Shown here one piece after another: positions 16,783 through 24,049 of a stretch of 37,067 bases of DNA (within the stretch, counting starts at the first letter, position 1; each line of letters starts with the position of its first letter). Where the stretch lies: the NCBI RefSeq assembly GCF_012524075.1, contig NZ_JAAZUI010000026.1, positions 1-37,067 of the forward strand, written 5' to 3'. A program made the position numbers and the translations under genes. The stretch is from Lutibacter sp. B1. Its GTDB lineage: Bacteria; Bacteroidota; Bacteroidia; Flavobacteriales; Flavobacteriaceae. The notes below the pieces were generated by a model, which was given only the letters and a program-made list of their open reading frames with translations, was not told the DNA's origin and did not search any database.

Positions 16783-16813
16783 CAAATTTAAGATAGATTT
16801 TTAAATACACAAA
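16783..16813 (-). promoter_or_regulatory. trp operon promoter
   Basis: On the minus strand TTTG (16813-16810), a 19-base spacer and TAAATTTG (16790-16783) match the Bacteroidota consensus TTG-N19-TAnnTTTG without a mismatch. It lies directly after the stop of the upstream antiporter gene and just before trpL. Confidence 0.82.
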
Positions 16814-16818
16814 TTATT

Positions 16819-18402
16819 TTAAAGCAAACTTAGTATTTGAACCACAATTATAAGTAAAACCATAGCTATAGGATAAACAGTTGCATAAGCTATAGCAGGA
16901 GCGTCAGTATCTGTCATATTATCAACAGCTGCCAATCCCGGTGTACTTGTCATACTTCCTGTAAGAGTACCTAATAGTGTTAACAAATTAATTTTTAAGA
17001 AGTATCTAGCTATAATTGTTGTAACTATCATTGGAAAAAGGGTAATTATAATTCCGTACATAAATAACTCCATACCGTAATTTTGAAAAGTTTCAAAAAG
17101 GCTTGAACCTGCGCTAGTACCTACTGCAGCTAAAAAGAATAATAACCCGAACTGACGCAATAAGTTGTTTGCAGCACCGGTCATTGTCCACATTATAGGT
17201 CCGGTTTTACCTGTTCTACCTAAAATAAGAGCTACTAATAAAATTCCTCCTGTTAATCCTAAACCAAATGAAAATGTTCCTAAATTGATACTTAATTTTC
17301 CAACTAAAATACCCAAGATGATTCCTAATGCAATTGGGAAAAAATCTGTACTGGATAATTTACTGTCATCATCACCAAAAACACGACATACCTGCTGCAC
17401 ATTTTCTTTACTACATGTTACCATTAATTTGTCTCCAAACTGCAATTTTGATGAAGGGCTGGGCGATAAATTTATTCCTGAACGACGTATACGTGTAACT
17501 GTTGCATTGTATGCGCTAAGAATATCAAGTTCTCCTAAAGTTTTTTTAACAACATCTTTATTTGTAACTAATATTGTACGTGCATCATACCGTTTACTTA
17601 AAGGAATTTCCTGATTAGTTTCTGAACCTATCAATAATTTAACCCTTTCTAAAGCTTCTTCTGTACCAACGCCTCTAACTAAATCTCCTTTTTTTAGAAT
17701 TAATGAAGGTTCCGGAATTATTACTACTCCGTCGTGCATAATTCTTGAGATTACAGCTTTTGTCATAAAACGAATATTAAGCTCTTCAAAACTTTTATTT
17801 ATTACATTTTCGTTTTCAACAATAAAATTCTTTCTAGAAATCTCAGGATACTCTGTTGATATTTCGTCCTTGTATTTTTTTTCTTCATCTTCTATTTTAA
17901 CACGTAAAATACGAGGTAAAAAACTAACAAAAAGTATAACTCCTATAACACCAAAAGGATAACCGATACTATACCCAATAGAAGCTAATGAAGAACCTGT
18001 AGTATCAATTGCAACGGCTAAACCCGGAGTACTTGTTAATGCTCCAGTTAATAAACCAATACATAAATTTTTATCTACTCCTGATAAATAATAAATTAAA
18101 AACGTAATTATAGCTGAACTTATGATTAACATACTTGCCAAAATAGTAAGTTCTCTACCGTGTTTTTTAAACGATTCGAAAAAACTAGGCCCGGCCTGAA
18201 TACCAATTGTAAAAATAAAAAGTACTAAACCTAAATATTGAAAATCTTTTGGTACTTGTATGCCGTAATGCCCAAAAAAAAGTGCTACAAATATAACTGC
18301 AGACACATCAAGAGATATTCCTTTAATTTTAATTCGTCCAATAATAAAACCAATTAAAATAATTAAGAATAAGACAAAATAACTATTAGCAAATAAATTC
18401 AT
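16819..18402 (-). CDS. Aspartate-alanine-antiporter-like (AspT/YidE-type) transporter with two TrkA-C domains
   Basis: An inner-membrane protein of the AspT/YidE/YbjL family. It is built from two homologous membrane halves (about residues 1-170 and 355-527), each with a conserved GALTSTPGLAVA- or GSMTSTPGLAAVD-type segment. Two cytosolic RCK_C/TrkA-C domains lie between them (about 185-270 and 275-350). Known relatives exchange aspartate for alanine or other dicarboxylates; the substrate here is not known. The ATG at 18402 (MNLFANSYF) is preferred to a TTG seven codons upstream because the membrane segment starts right after it, giving 527 residues. It ends just before the trp promoter, so readthrough into the trp leader is possible. 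Confidence 0.88.
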   Translation of the reverse strand: MNLFANSYFVLFLIILIGFIIGRIKIKGISLDVSAVIFVALFFGHYGIQVPKDFQYLGLVLFIFTIGIQAGPSFFESFKKHGRELTILASMLIISSAIITFLIYYLSGVDKNLCIGLLTGALTSTPGLAVAIDTTGSSLASIGYSIGYPFGVIGVILFVSFLPRILRVKIEDEEKKYKDEISTEYPEISRKNFIVENENVINKSFEELNIRFMTKAVISRIMHDGVVIIPEPSLILKKGDLVRGVGTEEALERVKLLIGSETNQEIPLSKRYDARTILVTNKDVVKKTLGELDILSAYNATVTRIRRSGINLSPSPSSKLQFGDKLMVTCSKENVQQVCRVFGDDDSKLSSTDFFPIALGIILGILVGKLSINLGTFSFGLGLTGGILLVALILGRTGKTGPIMWTMTGAANNLLRQFGLLFFLAAVGTSAGSSLFETFQNYGMELFMYGIIITLFPMIVTTIIARYFLKINLLTLLGTLTGSMTSTPGLAAVDNMTDTDAPAIAYATVYPIAMVLLIIVVQILSLL

Positions 18403-18420
18403 ATTGTTAAATTTAGAGTA

Positions 18421-18428
18421 CAAAATTA
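18421..18428 (-). promoter_or_regulatory. Candidate -7 box of the antiporter gene
   Basis: TAATTTTG on the minus strand fits TAnnTTTG, about 19 bases before the ATG at 18402. No TTG is found at the usual distance upstream. Confidence 0.4.
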
Positions 18429-18498
18429 CACACTAAAAATACCAATTTAATCTTTTATTTTTTTATTTTACGAAAACGATTGCAGTTTTATAAATAAT

Positions 18499-18523
18499 AA
18501 ATCCTAACGTTTAGTTAGGATTT
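18499..18523 (-). terminator. Hairpin after trxB
   Basis: AAATCCTAAC pairs with GTTAGGATTT around a 5-base loop, 24 bases after the trxB stop. The following ATTATTT run is only moderately T-rich, so termination is likely but not certain. Confidence 0.6.
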
Positions 18524-18546
18524 ATATCTTGTTATCAATCAAATTT

Positions 18547-19494
18547 TTAATGTAATGAGCCTAAGTAACGTTCTGCATCTAAAGCAGCCATACAACCTGT
18601 TCCTGCTGCTGTTACTGCTTGCCTGTATTCTTTATCTTGAACATCTCCTGCTGCAAATATACCGGGTAAATTTGTTTTGGTAGATTTTCCTTTAGTTATA
18701 ACATAGCCTGTTTCATCCATATCAATAACACCTTTGAAAATATCAGTATTTGGCTTATGCCCAATAGCAATAAAAACTCCTGTCACATCAATTACTTCTT
18801 TTTCTCCGGTTATATTATTGAAAACTCTAACTCCTTCAACAACATTATCTCCTAAAACCTCTTCTATTTCGGTATTAAATTTTACTTCAATATTAGATGT
18901 TTTATCAACTCTATGTTGCATTGCTTTTGAAGCTCTCATATAATCTTTTCTAACCAATATTGTTACTTTATTACAAATATTTGCTAAATAGGTGGCTTCT
19001 TCTGCTGCTGTATCTCCTGCTCCCACAACAACTACATCTTGCTTTCTATAAAAAAATCCATCGCAAGTAGCACATGCTGAAACACCTCCTCCAATTAAAC
19101 GTTGTTCACTTTCTAATCCTAAATATTTAGCGGTAGCTCCTGTTGAAATTATTACAGTATTTGCCTCAATTTGCTTAGTTTCATCAATTGTTACTTTGTG
19201 AATACCACCAACTTCTTTACTAAAATTTACATTTGTTACCATGCCAAAACGTACTTCTGTCCCAAATCGTTCTGCCTGCTTTTTTAAATCTTCCATCATT
19301 GCAGTACCATCTGTTCCATTTGGATATCCCGGGAAATTATCAACTTCGGTAGTGGTGGTTAACTGACCCCCCATTTGCATTCCGGTATACATCACAGGTT
19401 TTAAATCTGCTCGTGCAGCATAAATTGCTGCTGTATATCCTGCAGGTCCAGAACCAATTATAAGGCATTTTATTCTTTCTATAGTATCAGACAT
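18547..19494 (-). CDS. trxB: Thioredoxin-disulfide reductase
   Basis: NADPH-dependent FAD enzyme that reduces thioredoxin in the cytoplasm. The FAD loop GSGPAG is at 14-19. The redox pair CATCDG is at 141-146 (Cys141 and Cys144). The NADPH loop is GAGDTA (about 157-162), and IFAAGDVQDKEYRQAVTAAGTGCMAALDAERYL is the usual C-terminal FAD segment. The length of 315 residues is normal. It is divergent from a thioredoxin-fold gene, a plausible but unproven partner. Confidence 0.96.
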   Translation of the reverse strand: MSDTIERIKCLIIGSGPAGYTAAIYAARADLKPVMYTGMQMGGQLTTTTEVDNFPGYPNGTDGTAMMEDLKKQAERFGTEVRFGMVTNVNFSKEVGGIHKVTIDETKQIEANTVIISTGATAKYLGLESEQRLIGGGVSACATCDGFFYRKQDVVVVGAGDTAAEEATYLANICNKVTILVRKDYMRASKAMQHRVDKTSNIEVKFNTEIEEVLGDNVVEGVRVFNNITGEKEVIDVTGVFIAIGHKPNTDIFKGVIDMDETGYVITKGKSTKTNLPGIFAAGDVQDKEYRQAVTAAGTGCMAALDAERYLGSLH

Positions 19495-19523
19495 AATTTG
19501 TTTGTTTTATTTAATGACGAACA

Positions 19524-19531
19524 AATTTATA
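19524..19531 (-). promoter_or_regulatory. Candidate trxB -7 box
   Basis: TAAATTTG on the minus strand, a full TAnnTTTG match, 30 bases before the trxB ATG. No clear TTG element upstream. Confidence 0.5.
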
Positions 19532-19621
19532 GCAATTTATTATAAATAAACATCTTTGTTTATAATTTTTAATAATGACTGTATAAGCTTAAATAATATA
19601 GTAATTATGCTATTTTTAATT

Positions 19622-19629
19622 TACATTTG
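19622..19629 (+). promoter_or_regulatory. Candidate -7 box of the thioredoxin-fold gene
   Basis: TACATTTG on the plus strand fits TAnnTTTG and lies 20 bases before the GTG at 19650, which supports that start. Confidence 0.5.
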
Positions 19630-19649
19630 AGCTTTTTAAAATCTTTTGA

Positions 19650-19988
19650 GTGGATAATAAATTAAAAATAAGTACACTGGAAGAGCTTGAAATTATTTTA
19701 AGCTCTCAAAAAGCTGTTTTGCTATATTTTTCTACCACGTCATGTAATGTGGGTGAAGCATTAGAACCAAAAATTATAGCTTTAATAAACTCCTCTTTTC
19801 CTAAAATCTCTTTTTATTCTATTGATATTAATTTTTCGCCTGACATAGCCGCAAAGTTCAGTGCTTTTGTAGAACCAACTATTTTGGTATTTTTTGAAGG
19901 AAAAGAAACTATTAGAAAAAGCAGAAATATAAGTGTTTTTGAATTACAAGAAACTATACAAAGACTTTATAATCTTATTTTTGAATAA
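19650..19988 (+). CDS. Thioredoxin-fold protein with a monothiol active site
   Basis: A 112-residue protein with the thioredoxin fold outline: beta strand KAVLLYFSTTSC, helix after it, strand FYSIDI, and the cis-Pro loop VEPTILVFFEGKE (Pro76). The active site reads SCNVGE: Cys32 is present but the second Cys of CxxC is Gly35, so the protein cannot form the usual intramolecular disulfide. It may act as a monothiol, chaperone-like or degenerate member. The start is GTG, as an in-frame TGA lies directly before it and no early ATG exists. Divergent from trxB, sharing a 155-base promoter region. Confidence 0.78.
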   Translation: MDNKLKISTLEELEIILSSQKAVLLYFSTTSCNVGEALEPKIIALINSSFPKISFYSIDINFSPDIAAKFSAFVEPTILVFFEGKETIRKSRNISVFELQETIQRLYNLIFE

Positions 19989-19992
19989 TTAC

Positions 19993-20022
19993 TTGTTAAA
20001 TGTATTTTTAGTTATATATTTG
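19993..20022 (+). promoter_or_regulatory. tRNA-Pro promoter
   Basis: TTG at 19993-19995, a 19-base spacer, and TATATTTG at 20015-20022 match the Bacteroidota promoter consensus exactly. Transcription would start near 20028, about 70 bases before the mature tRNA. The TTG lies just past the end of the thioredoxin-fold gene. Confidence 0.8.
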
Positions 20023-20026
20023 CAGT

Positions 20027-20098
20027 CCGAAAATAATTCGGGGTGTAGCCCTTCGTCATTGCTCAGGATAAACTACACTACAAATTTATTATTTTCGG
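20027..20098 (+). other. Foldable 5' leader of tRNA-Pro with a partial copy of the tRNA 5' end
   Basis: CCGAAAATAA (20027-20036) can pair with TTATTTTCGG (20089-20098), and inside it GTGTAG can pair with CTACAC. The segment TCGGGGTGTAGC near 20038-20049 repeats the first bases of the mature tRNA (20095-20106). The outer helix would use the first bases of the tRNA itself, so the precursor may have an alternative fold. It may be a remnant of a tRNA duplication or an old integration site. Confidence 0.6.
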
Positions 20099-20170
20099 GG
20101 TGTAGCGTAGCCCGGTTATCGCGCCGCGTTTGGGACGCGGAGGTCGCAGGTTCGAATCCTGCCACCCCGA
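20096..20170 (+). tRNA. tRNA-Pro(TGG)
   Basis: 75 bases. Acceptor stem CGGGGTG/CACCCCG with discriminator A, anticodon stem CCGCG/CGCGG with loop TTTGGGA (anticodon TGG, proline), T arm GCAGG-TTCGAAT-CCTGC. CCA is not encoded. The integrase gene begins 254 bases downstream, so the 3' end of this tRNA is the probable attachment site of the element to the right. Confidence 0.96.
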
Positions 20171-20194
20171 CAAATTATAGTATCAATCTATAAC

Positions 20195-20228
20195 AAAAAC
20201 CTGTTAATCGTATGATTTACAGGTTTTT
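20195..20228 (+). terminator. tRNA-Pro terminator
   Basis: AAAAACCTGT pairs with ACAGGTTTTT, with an inner AATC/GATT helix around GTAT, followed by CTGTTTTT. A strong rho-independent terminator on the plus strand, 24 bases after the tRNA. Confidence 0.88.
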
Positions 20229-20382
20229 CTGTTTTTAAGAATATCATAAGAATTGATATGTTTTGATTAAAAACGTCAACAAATCGGATAACAATTTGAA
20301 AAATCAAAAAGTGTTGACCAGATTTGTAGCTAACTGTCTGCTAATCGATAAATAAATGTATCTTTATAAGTGATTTGACTTT

Positions 20383-20419
20383 CGTCTGATAACAACGAAT
20401 TATTGTTAACTAAAAGACG
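20383..20419 (+). promoter_or_regulatory. Inverted repeats directly before the integrase start
   Basis: CGTCT (20383-20387) pairs with AGACG (20415-20419) and, inside, TAACAA (20390-20395) pairs with TTGTTA (20403-20408). The structure ends 5 bases before the integrase ATG. It could be a protein-binding site or an mRNA hairpin that limits integrase translation. Confidence 0.45.
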
Positions 20420-20424
20420 AAATA

Positions 20425-21690
20425 ATGAAAACATCTTCCACCTTCAGTATTTTGTTCTGGGCGGACTTCTCCAGGGCAAAAAATGACCAAGCATCAATTT
20501 ACGCAAGAATTACGGTAAATGGTAAACGGGCTACCATCAGTTTAAAACGAAAAGTTTTAGTTTCTGATTGGGATGTCCATAAAAACAGGGCTCGTGGAAC
20601 TAACCAAAAATCAAGAATCTTGAACAGTTATTTGGATGAAACTTACAATCATCTTTTTAAATGTTATCGCGATTTAATGAACGAGCATAAATTGATTACT
20701 GCACAAGTTGTTAAGGCTCGATACTTTGGTAATGACGAAAATAATCGTTCCATTACTGATATTATCAATTACCATAATGAAGATATGGTAAACAAATTAA
20801 AGTGGGGAACACAAAAAAATTACTACACTACACAAAGTTATATCTCAAAATTTTTATCGAAATTCTATAAGACCACAGACCTTTACTTACGGGAACTCGA
20901 TTATCACTTTATCATAAAATTCGAGAAATATCTTCGAGGTTATGTACCCGAAGACCATCAAAAACCAATGGGCAATAATACCGTGATGAAGCACATAGAA
21001 CGGTTTAGGAAACTGATAAATCTATCACATAAGTTGGGCTGGATAGAACGCGACCCTTTTATCAATTTCAAAGCTAAATTCATTAAAAATGAAAGAGGCT
21101 TTTTAAGCCTCGAAGAACTTCAAGAGATAGAAAACAAACAATTTAGCATTCACAGATTGGAATTGGTTAAGGATTTGTTTGTTTTTAGTTGCTATACCAG
21201 TTTAAGCTATATTGATGTCATTCATTTAACTGCGGATAATATCTGTATTGGCATCGATGGCGAACTTTGGATTTATTACAAACGAGAAAAGACGACAAAG
21301 CCTATAAGAATACCTTTGTTACCAAAAGCGATGCAAATTGTTGAAAAATACAAGAGCAACCGTAAATCCATTTCCCAAGGAAGTATATTTCCTAAAATAT
21401 CAAATCAAAAACTGAACTCTTATCTAAAGGAAATTGCAGATGTCTGTGGGATTAAAAAGAACCTTACATTCCATATCGCAAGACATACGTTTGCCACAAC
21501 AGTAACATTGAGTAATGGAATGCCTATCGAGACAGTTTCAAAATTATTGGGCCATTCCCGAATATCTACTACCCAAATTTATGCAAAGGTTATTGAACGT
21601 AAAGTTAGTGACGATATGCAAAAATTAAGGACCCAATTCAATGAGATAGAAAACGAACCTATCTCAAAAGTAGCATCTCAAAATTCATAA
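20425..21690 (+). CDS. int: Tyrosine recombinase (integrase) of the ICE, CTnDOT-like
   Basis: Excises and inserts the element by site-specific recombination. It has 421 residues: N-terminal arm-binding domain (about 1-95), SAM-like core-binding domain (about 105-215) and catalytic domain (about 225-400). Catalytic residues seen: HIARH (His350, Arg353), LLGHS (His377), and the nucleophile Tyr386 in TTQIYAKV. The first conserved Arg, normally in T-G-L-R, is Ser261 in YTSLSYIDV. The same substitution is known from IntDOT of CTnDOT, which places this enzyme near that group. The gene lies 254 bases after tRNA-Pro and reads away from it. Confidence 0.93.
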   Translation: MKTSSTFSILFWADFSRAKNDQASIYARITVNGKRATISLKRKVLVSDWDVHKNRARGTNQKSRILNSYLDETYNHLFKCYRDLMNEHKLITAQVVKARYFGNDENNRSITDIINYHNEDMVNKLKWGTQKNYYTTQSYISKFLSKFYKTTDLYLRELDYHFIIKFEKYLRGYVPEDHQKPMGNNTVMKHIERFRKLINLSHKLGWIERDPFINFKAKFIKNERGFLSLEELQEIENKQFSIHRLELVKDLFVFSCYTSLSYIDVIHLTADNICIGIDGELWIYYKREKTTKPIRIPLLPKAMQIVEKYKSNRKSISQGSIFPKISNQKLNSYLKEIADVCGIKKNLTFHIARHTFATTVTLSNGMPIETVSKLLGHSRISTTQIYAKVIERKVSDDMQKLRTQFNEIENEPISKVASQNS

Positions 21691-21711
21691 ACTTACTTAA
21701 ACCAAAACACA

Positions 21712-22236
21712 ATGAAACTATCAATAATAAAAACCAAAATACACAATATACAAGGTAACAAAGTAATTCTTGATTTTGACCTCGCAGAACTTTATGAAGT
21801 AGAAACCAGAGTGCTTAAACAAGCCGTTAGACGTAACCTTAAACGTTTTCCAGATGATTTTATGTTTCAGCTTTCAAAGGACGAGTGGAAAGAGGTTATC
21901 ACAAATTGTGATAACCTTCCAGAGAATATCAAATTTAGCCCGACTGCTCCTTTTGCCTTTACTGAACAAGGTGTAGCAATGCTTTCCAGCGTACTTAACA
22001 GCGACAAGGCCATTGACGTAAATATATCTATTATGCGTGCATTTGTAGCGTTACGGCAGCATCTTACAGATTATAGCAACCTTAAAGAACATATAGCCCA
22101 ACTTGAAAAAGAAATGAATATCAAATTTAAGGACATTCATCAGGCATTGAATTATTTATTGCAAAAAGACAAAGTGCAGATTGACCAGCAAAACAGGGAA
22201 CGAATTGGTTTTAAAACGGATAGGAAAGATTATTAA
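21712..22236 (+). CDS. ORF6N-domain DNA-binding protein
   Basis: A 174-residue protein with an ORF6N domain at about 5-115: IQGNKVILDFDLAELYEVETRVLKQAVRRNLKRFPDDFMF, followed by FAFTEQGVAMLSSVL and IMRAFVALRQ. ORF6N and KilA-N-type domains occur in phage and mobile-element proteins and are thought to bind DNA. A predicted coiled segment lies at about 120-150 (LKEHIAQLEKEMNIKFKDI). It starts 21 bases after the integrase stop, so the two may be cotranscribed. A regulatory role in the element is possible but not shown. Confidence 0.85.
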   Translation: MKLSIIKTKIHNIQGNKVILDFDLAELYEVETRVLKQAVRRNLKRFPDDFMFQLSKDEWKEVITNCDNLPENIKFSPTAPFAFTEQGVAMLSSVLNSDKAIDVNISIMRAFVALRQHLTDYSNLKEHIAQLEKEMNIKFKDIHQALNYLLQKDKVQIDQQNRERIGFKTDRKDY

Positions 22237-22288
22237 ATTTTTCTTCGGTCATCAGAATAGACAATTTTTATTGATATATTTATTTTTA

Positions 22289-23173
22289 TTAATTCGGTTC
22301 AATATGAATTAGTATGTGTCCTAAATTCGGTATTTCTTTTTGTAAATGGTCTTTTAACTTATGAGCAATGTCGTGACCAGATTTTACCGAAATTTCATTA
22401 TTCACAATTGCGTGTAAATCCACGTGGAATTTCATTCCGGATTTTCTAATAAAACATTTCTCTGTTCCTAAAACACCTTGAACTTCTGTTGATTTTTCTC
22501 TAATTTCAATTATCAGTTCGTCATAAAGTTGTTCGTCCATAACTTCTCCTAAAGCTGGACGTAATATTAAATAACTATTATATAAAATGAATCCAGAAGC
22601 GAATAAGGCAGCCCAATCATCTGCTGTTTCATAACCTTTTCCATATATGATTGCTATCGAAATACCGATAAAGGCCATTACCGAAGTTATGGCATCACTT
22701 CTATGATGCCAAGCATCTGCTTTTAATGATGAACTATTTGTTTGTTTACTTTTTTTAATTACAATTTGAAATGAGATTTCTTTCCAAGCTATTATTAGAC
22801 CTAGCACAATCAAAGTCCAAGATTTCGGGATTTTATGAGGTGTTTGAATGTTTTGAATACTTTCATAGGCGATTATTGTGGCAGAAACAACAAGGAATGT
22901 AACAACTCCAAAGGTAATTAATGGCTCAATTTTGCCGTGTCCATAGGGATGATTTTCGTCCGCTGGTCGTTTTGCATATTTAAAACCTAATAAAACTAAA
23001 AATGAAGCAAAAATATCCGTTGTCGATTCAATCGCATCTGCAATTAAAGCATAAGAATTTCCAAAAAATCCCGCAAGTCCTTTAATTAAGGCTAAAGCAG
23101 TATTCCCAATTATGCTGAAATAAGTTGTTCGTATTGCGGTTTGTTCGTTATTCATTCTAATTTTAGTTGTCAA
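22289..23173 (-). CDS. Cation diffusion facilitator (FieF/MMT1-type metal efflux)
   Basis: An inner-membrane metal/proton antiporter of 294 residues. Six membrane helices fit the CDF pattern. The metal site is suggested by IADAIESTTD (acidic Glu49 and Asp53) in TM2 and by ADAWHHRSDA (His155 and Asp159) in TM5. HPYGHGKIEP is the typical CDF loop, and a C-terminal cytosolic domain follows TM6 (from about 205), including LGHILIHIEP. Fe2+, Zn2+ or Mn2+ are possible substrates. It is cargo of the ICE, set between the integrase pair and the tra block. A dyad over its start of transcription suggests metal-dependent repression. Confidence 0.92.
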   Translation of the reverse strand: MTTKIRMNNEQTAIRTTYFSIIGNTALALIKGLAGFFGNSYALIADAIESTTDIFASFLVLLGFKYAKRPADENHPYGHGKIEPLITFGVVTFLVVSATIIAYESIQNIQTPHKIPKSWTLIVLGLIIAWKEISFQIVIKKSKQTNSSSLKADAWHHRSDAITSVMAFIGISIAIIYGKGYETADDWAALFASGFILYNSYLILRPALGEVMDEQLYDELIIEIREKSTEVQGVLGTEKCFIRKSGMKFHVDLHAIVNNEISVKSGHDIAHKLKDHLQKEIPNLGHILIHIEPN

Positions 23174-23178
23174 TAGAT

Positions 23179-23201
23179 TTGTTATATTTATAACAAAGGT
23201 A
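23179..23201 (-). promoter_or_regulatory. Promoter box and operator-like dyad of the CDF gene
   Basis: A perfect inverted repeat TTGTTATA-TT-TATAACAA lies at 23179-23196. On the minus strand the box TACCTTTG (23201-23194) fits TAnnTTTG, so the dyad overlaps its end and covers the expected transcription start. A bound repressor would block transcription. A metal-sensing repressor is the natural candidate given the gene, but none is encoded next to it. Confidence 0.65.
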
Positions 23202-23213
23202 CTTTTTTAATCA

Positions 23214-23240
23214 TAAAAAAAGAGGTGATAAACACCTCTT
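23214..23240 (-). terminator. Terminator of the tra operon
   Basis: On the minus strand AAGAGGTG pairs with CACCTCTT around a 5-base loop, followed by a T-run, directly at the traN stop codon. Confidence 0.85.
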
Positions 23241-24039
23241 AAATTTTGGTTTCCAAAATCATTTTCCTGCTCCCTTTTAGCTCCTTCAGCTCCAGCATTA
23301 ACTTTTCGTTGTCTCCTAAAACAAACTTTGGAACTACATACACAAAGCATTGACTTTCTCCATCAGTAATGGAATATGGCATTTTGTGTTTGTATATCAC
23401 TTCTTGCTGCAATCTTTGATAAGAGGCTTTACGTTTTTTGTTTCCGTTGGTTCTATATACGTTGAGATAGTCGATTTCAAAATCGATTCCGGACTTGTTT
23501 TTAACTTCAATGACCAAATACACTTCAGAAGCATCGTATGCCATTTTTTGCAATTGTACTTTGATGCCTTTTTTGCGTTTGGTTTCAATACTCTCAAAGT
23601 TGGATTTTAATAAATACTCGCTGAATTTTTGAAAATGGGTTATTCTATTTGTGTATTCGTTCAACGCTTTAACTTCGGGCTTCTGCTTAATCTTTATTGG
23701 AAGCTCGCTACCAATGCTTTCATTTTCGTTGATAAAATAATTCAGTTCTGGAAGTTTTTCAGAATACTTCAGAATATAAGAATAAACGCTACCATCACTT
23801 GTAACGGTCAAAAGGTTGCTTTCAGTTCCAGGCTTCGCCTGTAACAATCCAAAATACTGCTCTTTTTCACGATTATAGGTGAATACAAAATGGGAAGCTC
23901 CGGTAATTCCCTGTCGTATTGGATTGGGAAAAAATAGGGCGACATTTTTCTTGTCGTTGGCATAAATGGTATCGAGGGGTTGTTGTGCAACTATTGACAT
24001 TGTACAAATAAATAGTAGTAATGTGATATATGTCTTCAT
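23239..24039 (-). CDS. traN: Conjugative transposon protein TraN (DUF4138)
   Basis: A 266-residue exported protein with a signal peptide (residues 1-18, ending in VAQQ). The NVALFFPNPIRQGITGASHFVFTYN segment and the beta-rich C-terminal part with LKSNFESI...YLVIEVKNKSGIDFEIDYL are typical of Bacteroidota TraN. It is thought to be a VirB9-like periplasmic part of the mating channel, made with TraM. Last gene of the tra block, 10 bases after traM, followed by a terminator. traO, P and Q, which follow in CTnDOT, are absent here. Confidence 0.9.
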   Translation of the reverse strand: MKTYITLLLFICTMSIVAQQPLDTIYANDKKNVALFFPNPIRQGITGASHFVFTYNREKEQYFGLLQAKPGTESNLLTVTSDGSVYSYILKYSEKLPELNYFINENESIGSELPIKIKQKPEVKALNEYTNRITHFQKFSEYLLKSNFESIETKRKKGIKVQLQKMAYDASEVYLVIEVKNKSGIDFEIDYLNVYRTNGNKKRKASYQRLQQEVIYKHKMPYSITDGESQCFVYVVPKFVLGDNEKLMLELKELKGSRKMILETKI

Positions 24040-24049
24040 AATAATAAGT

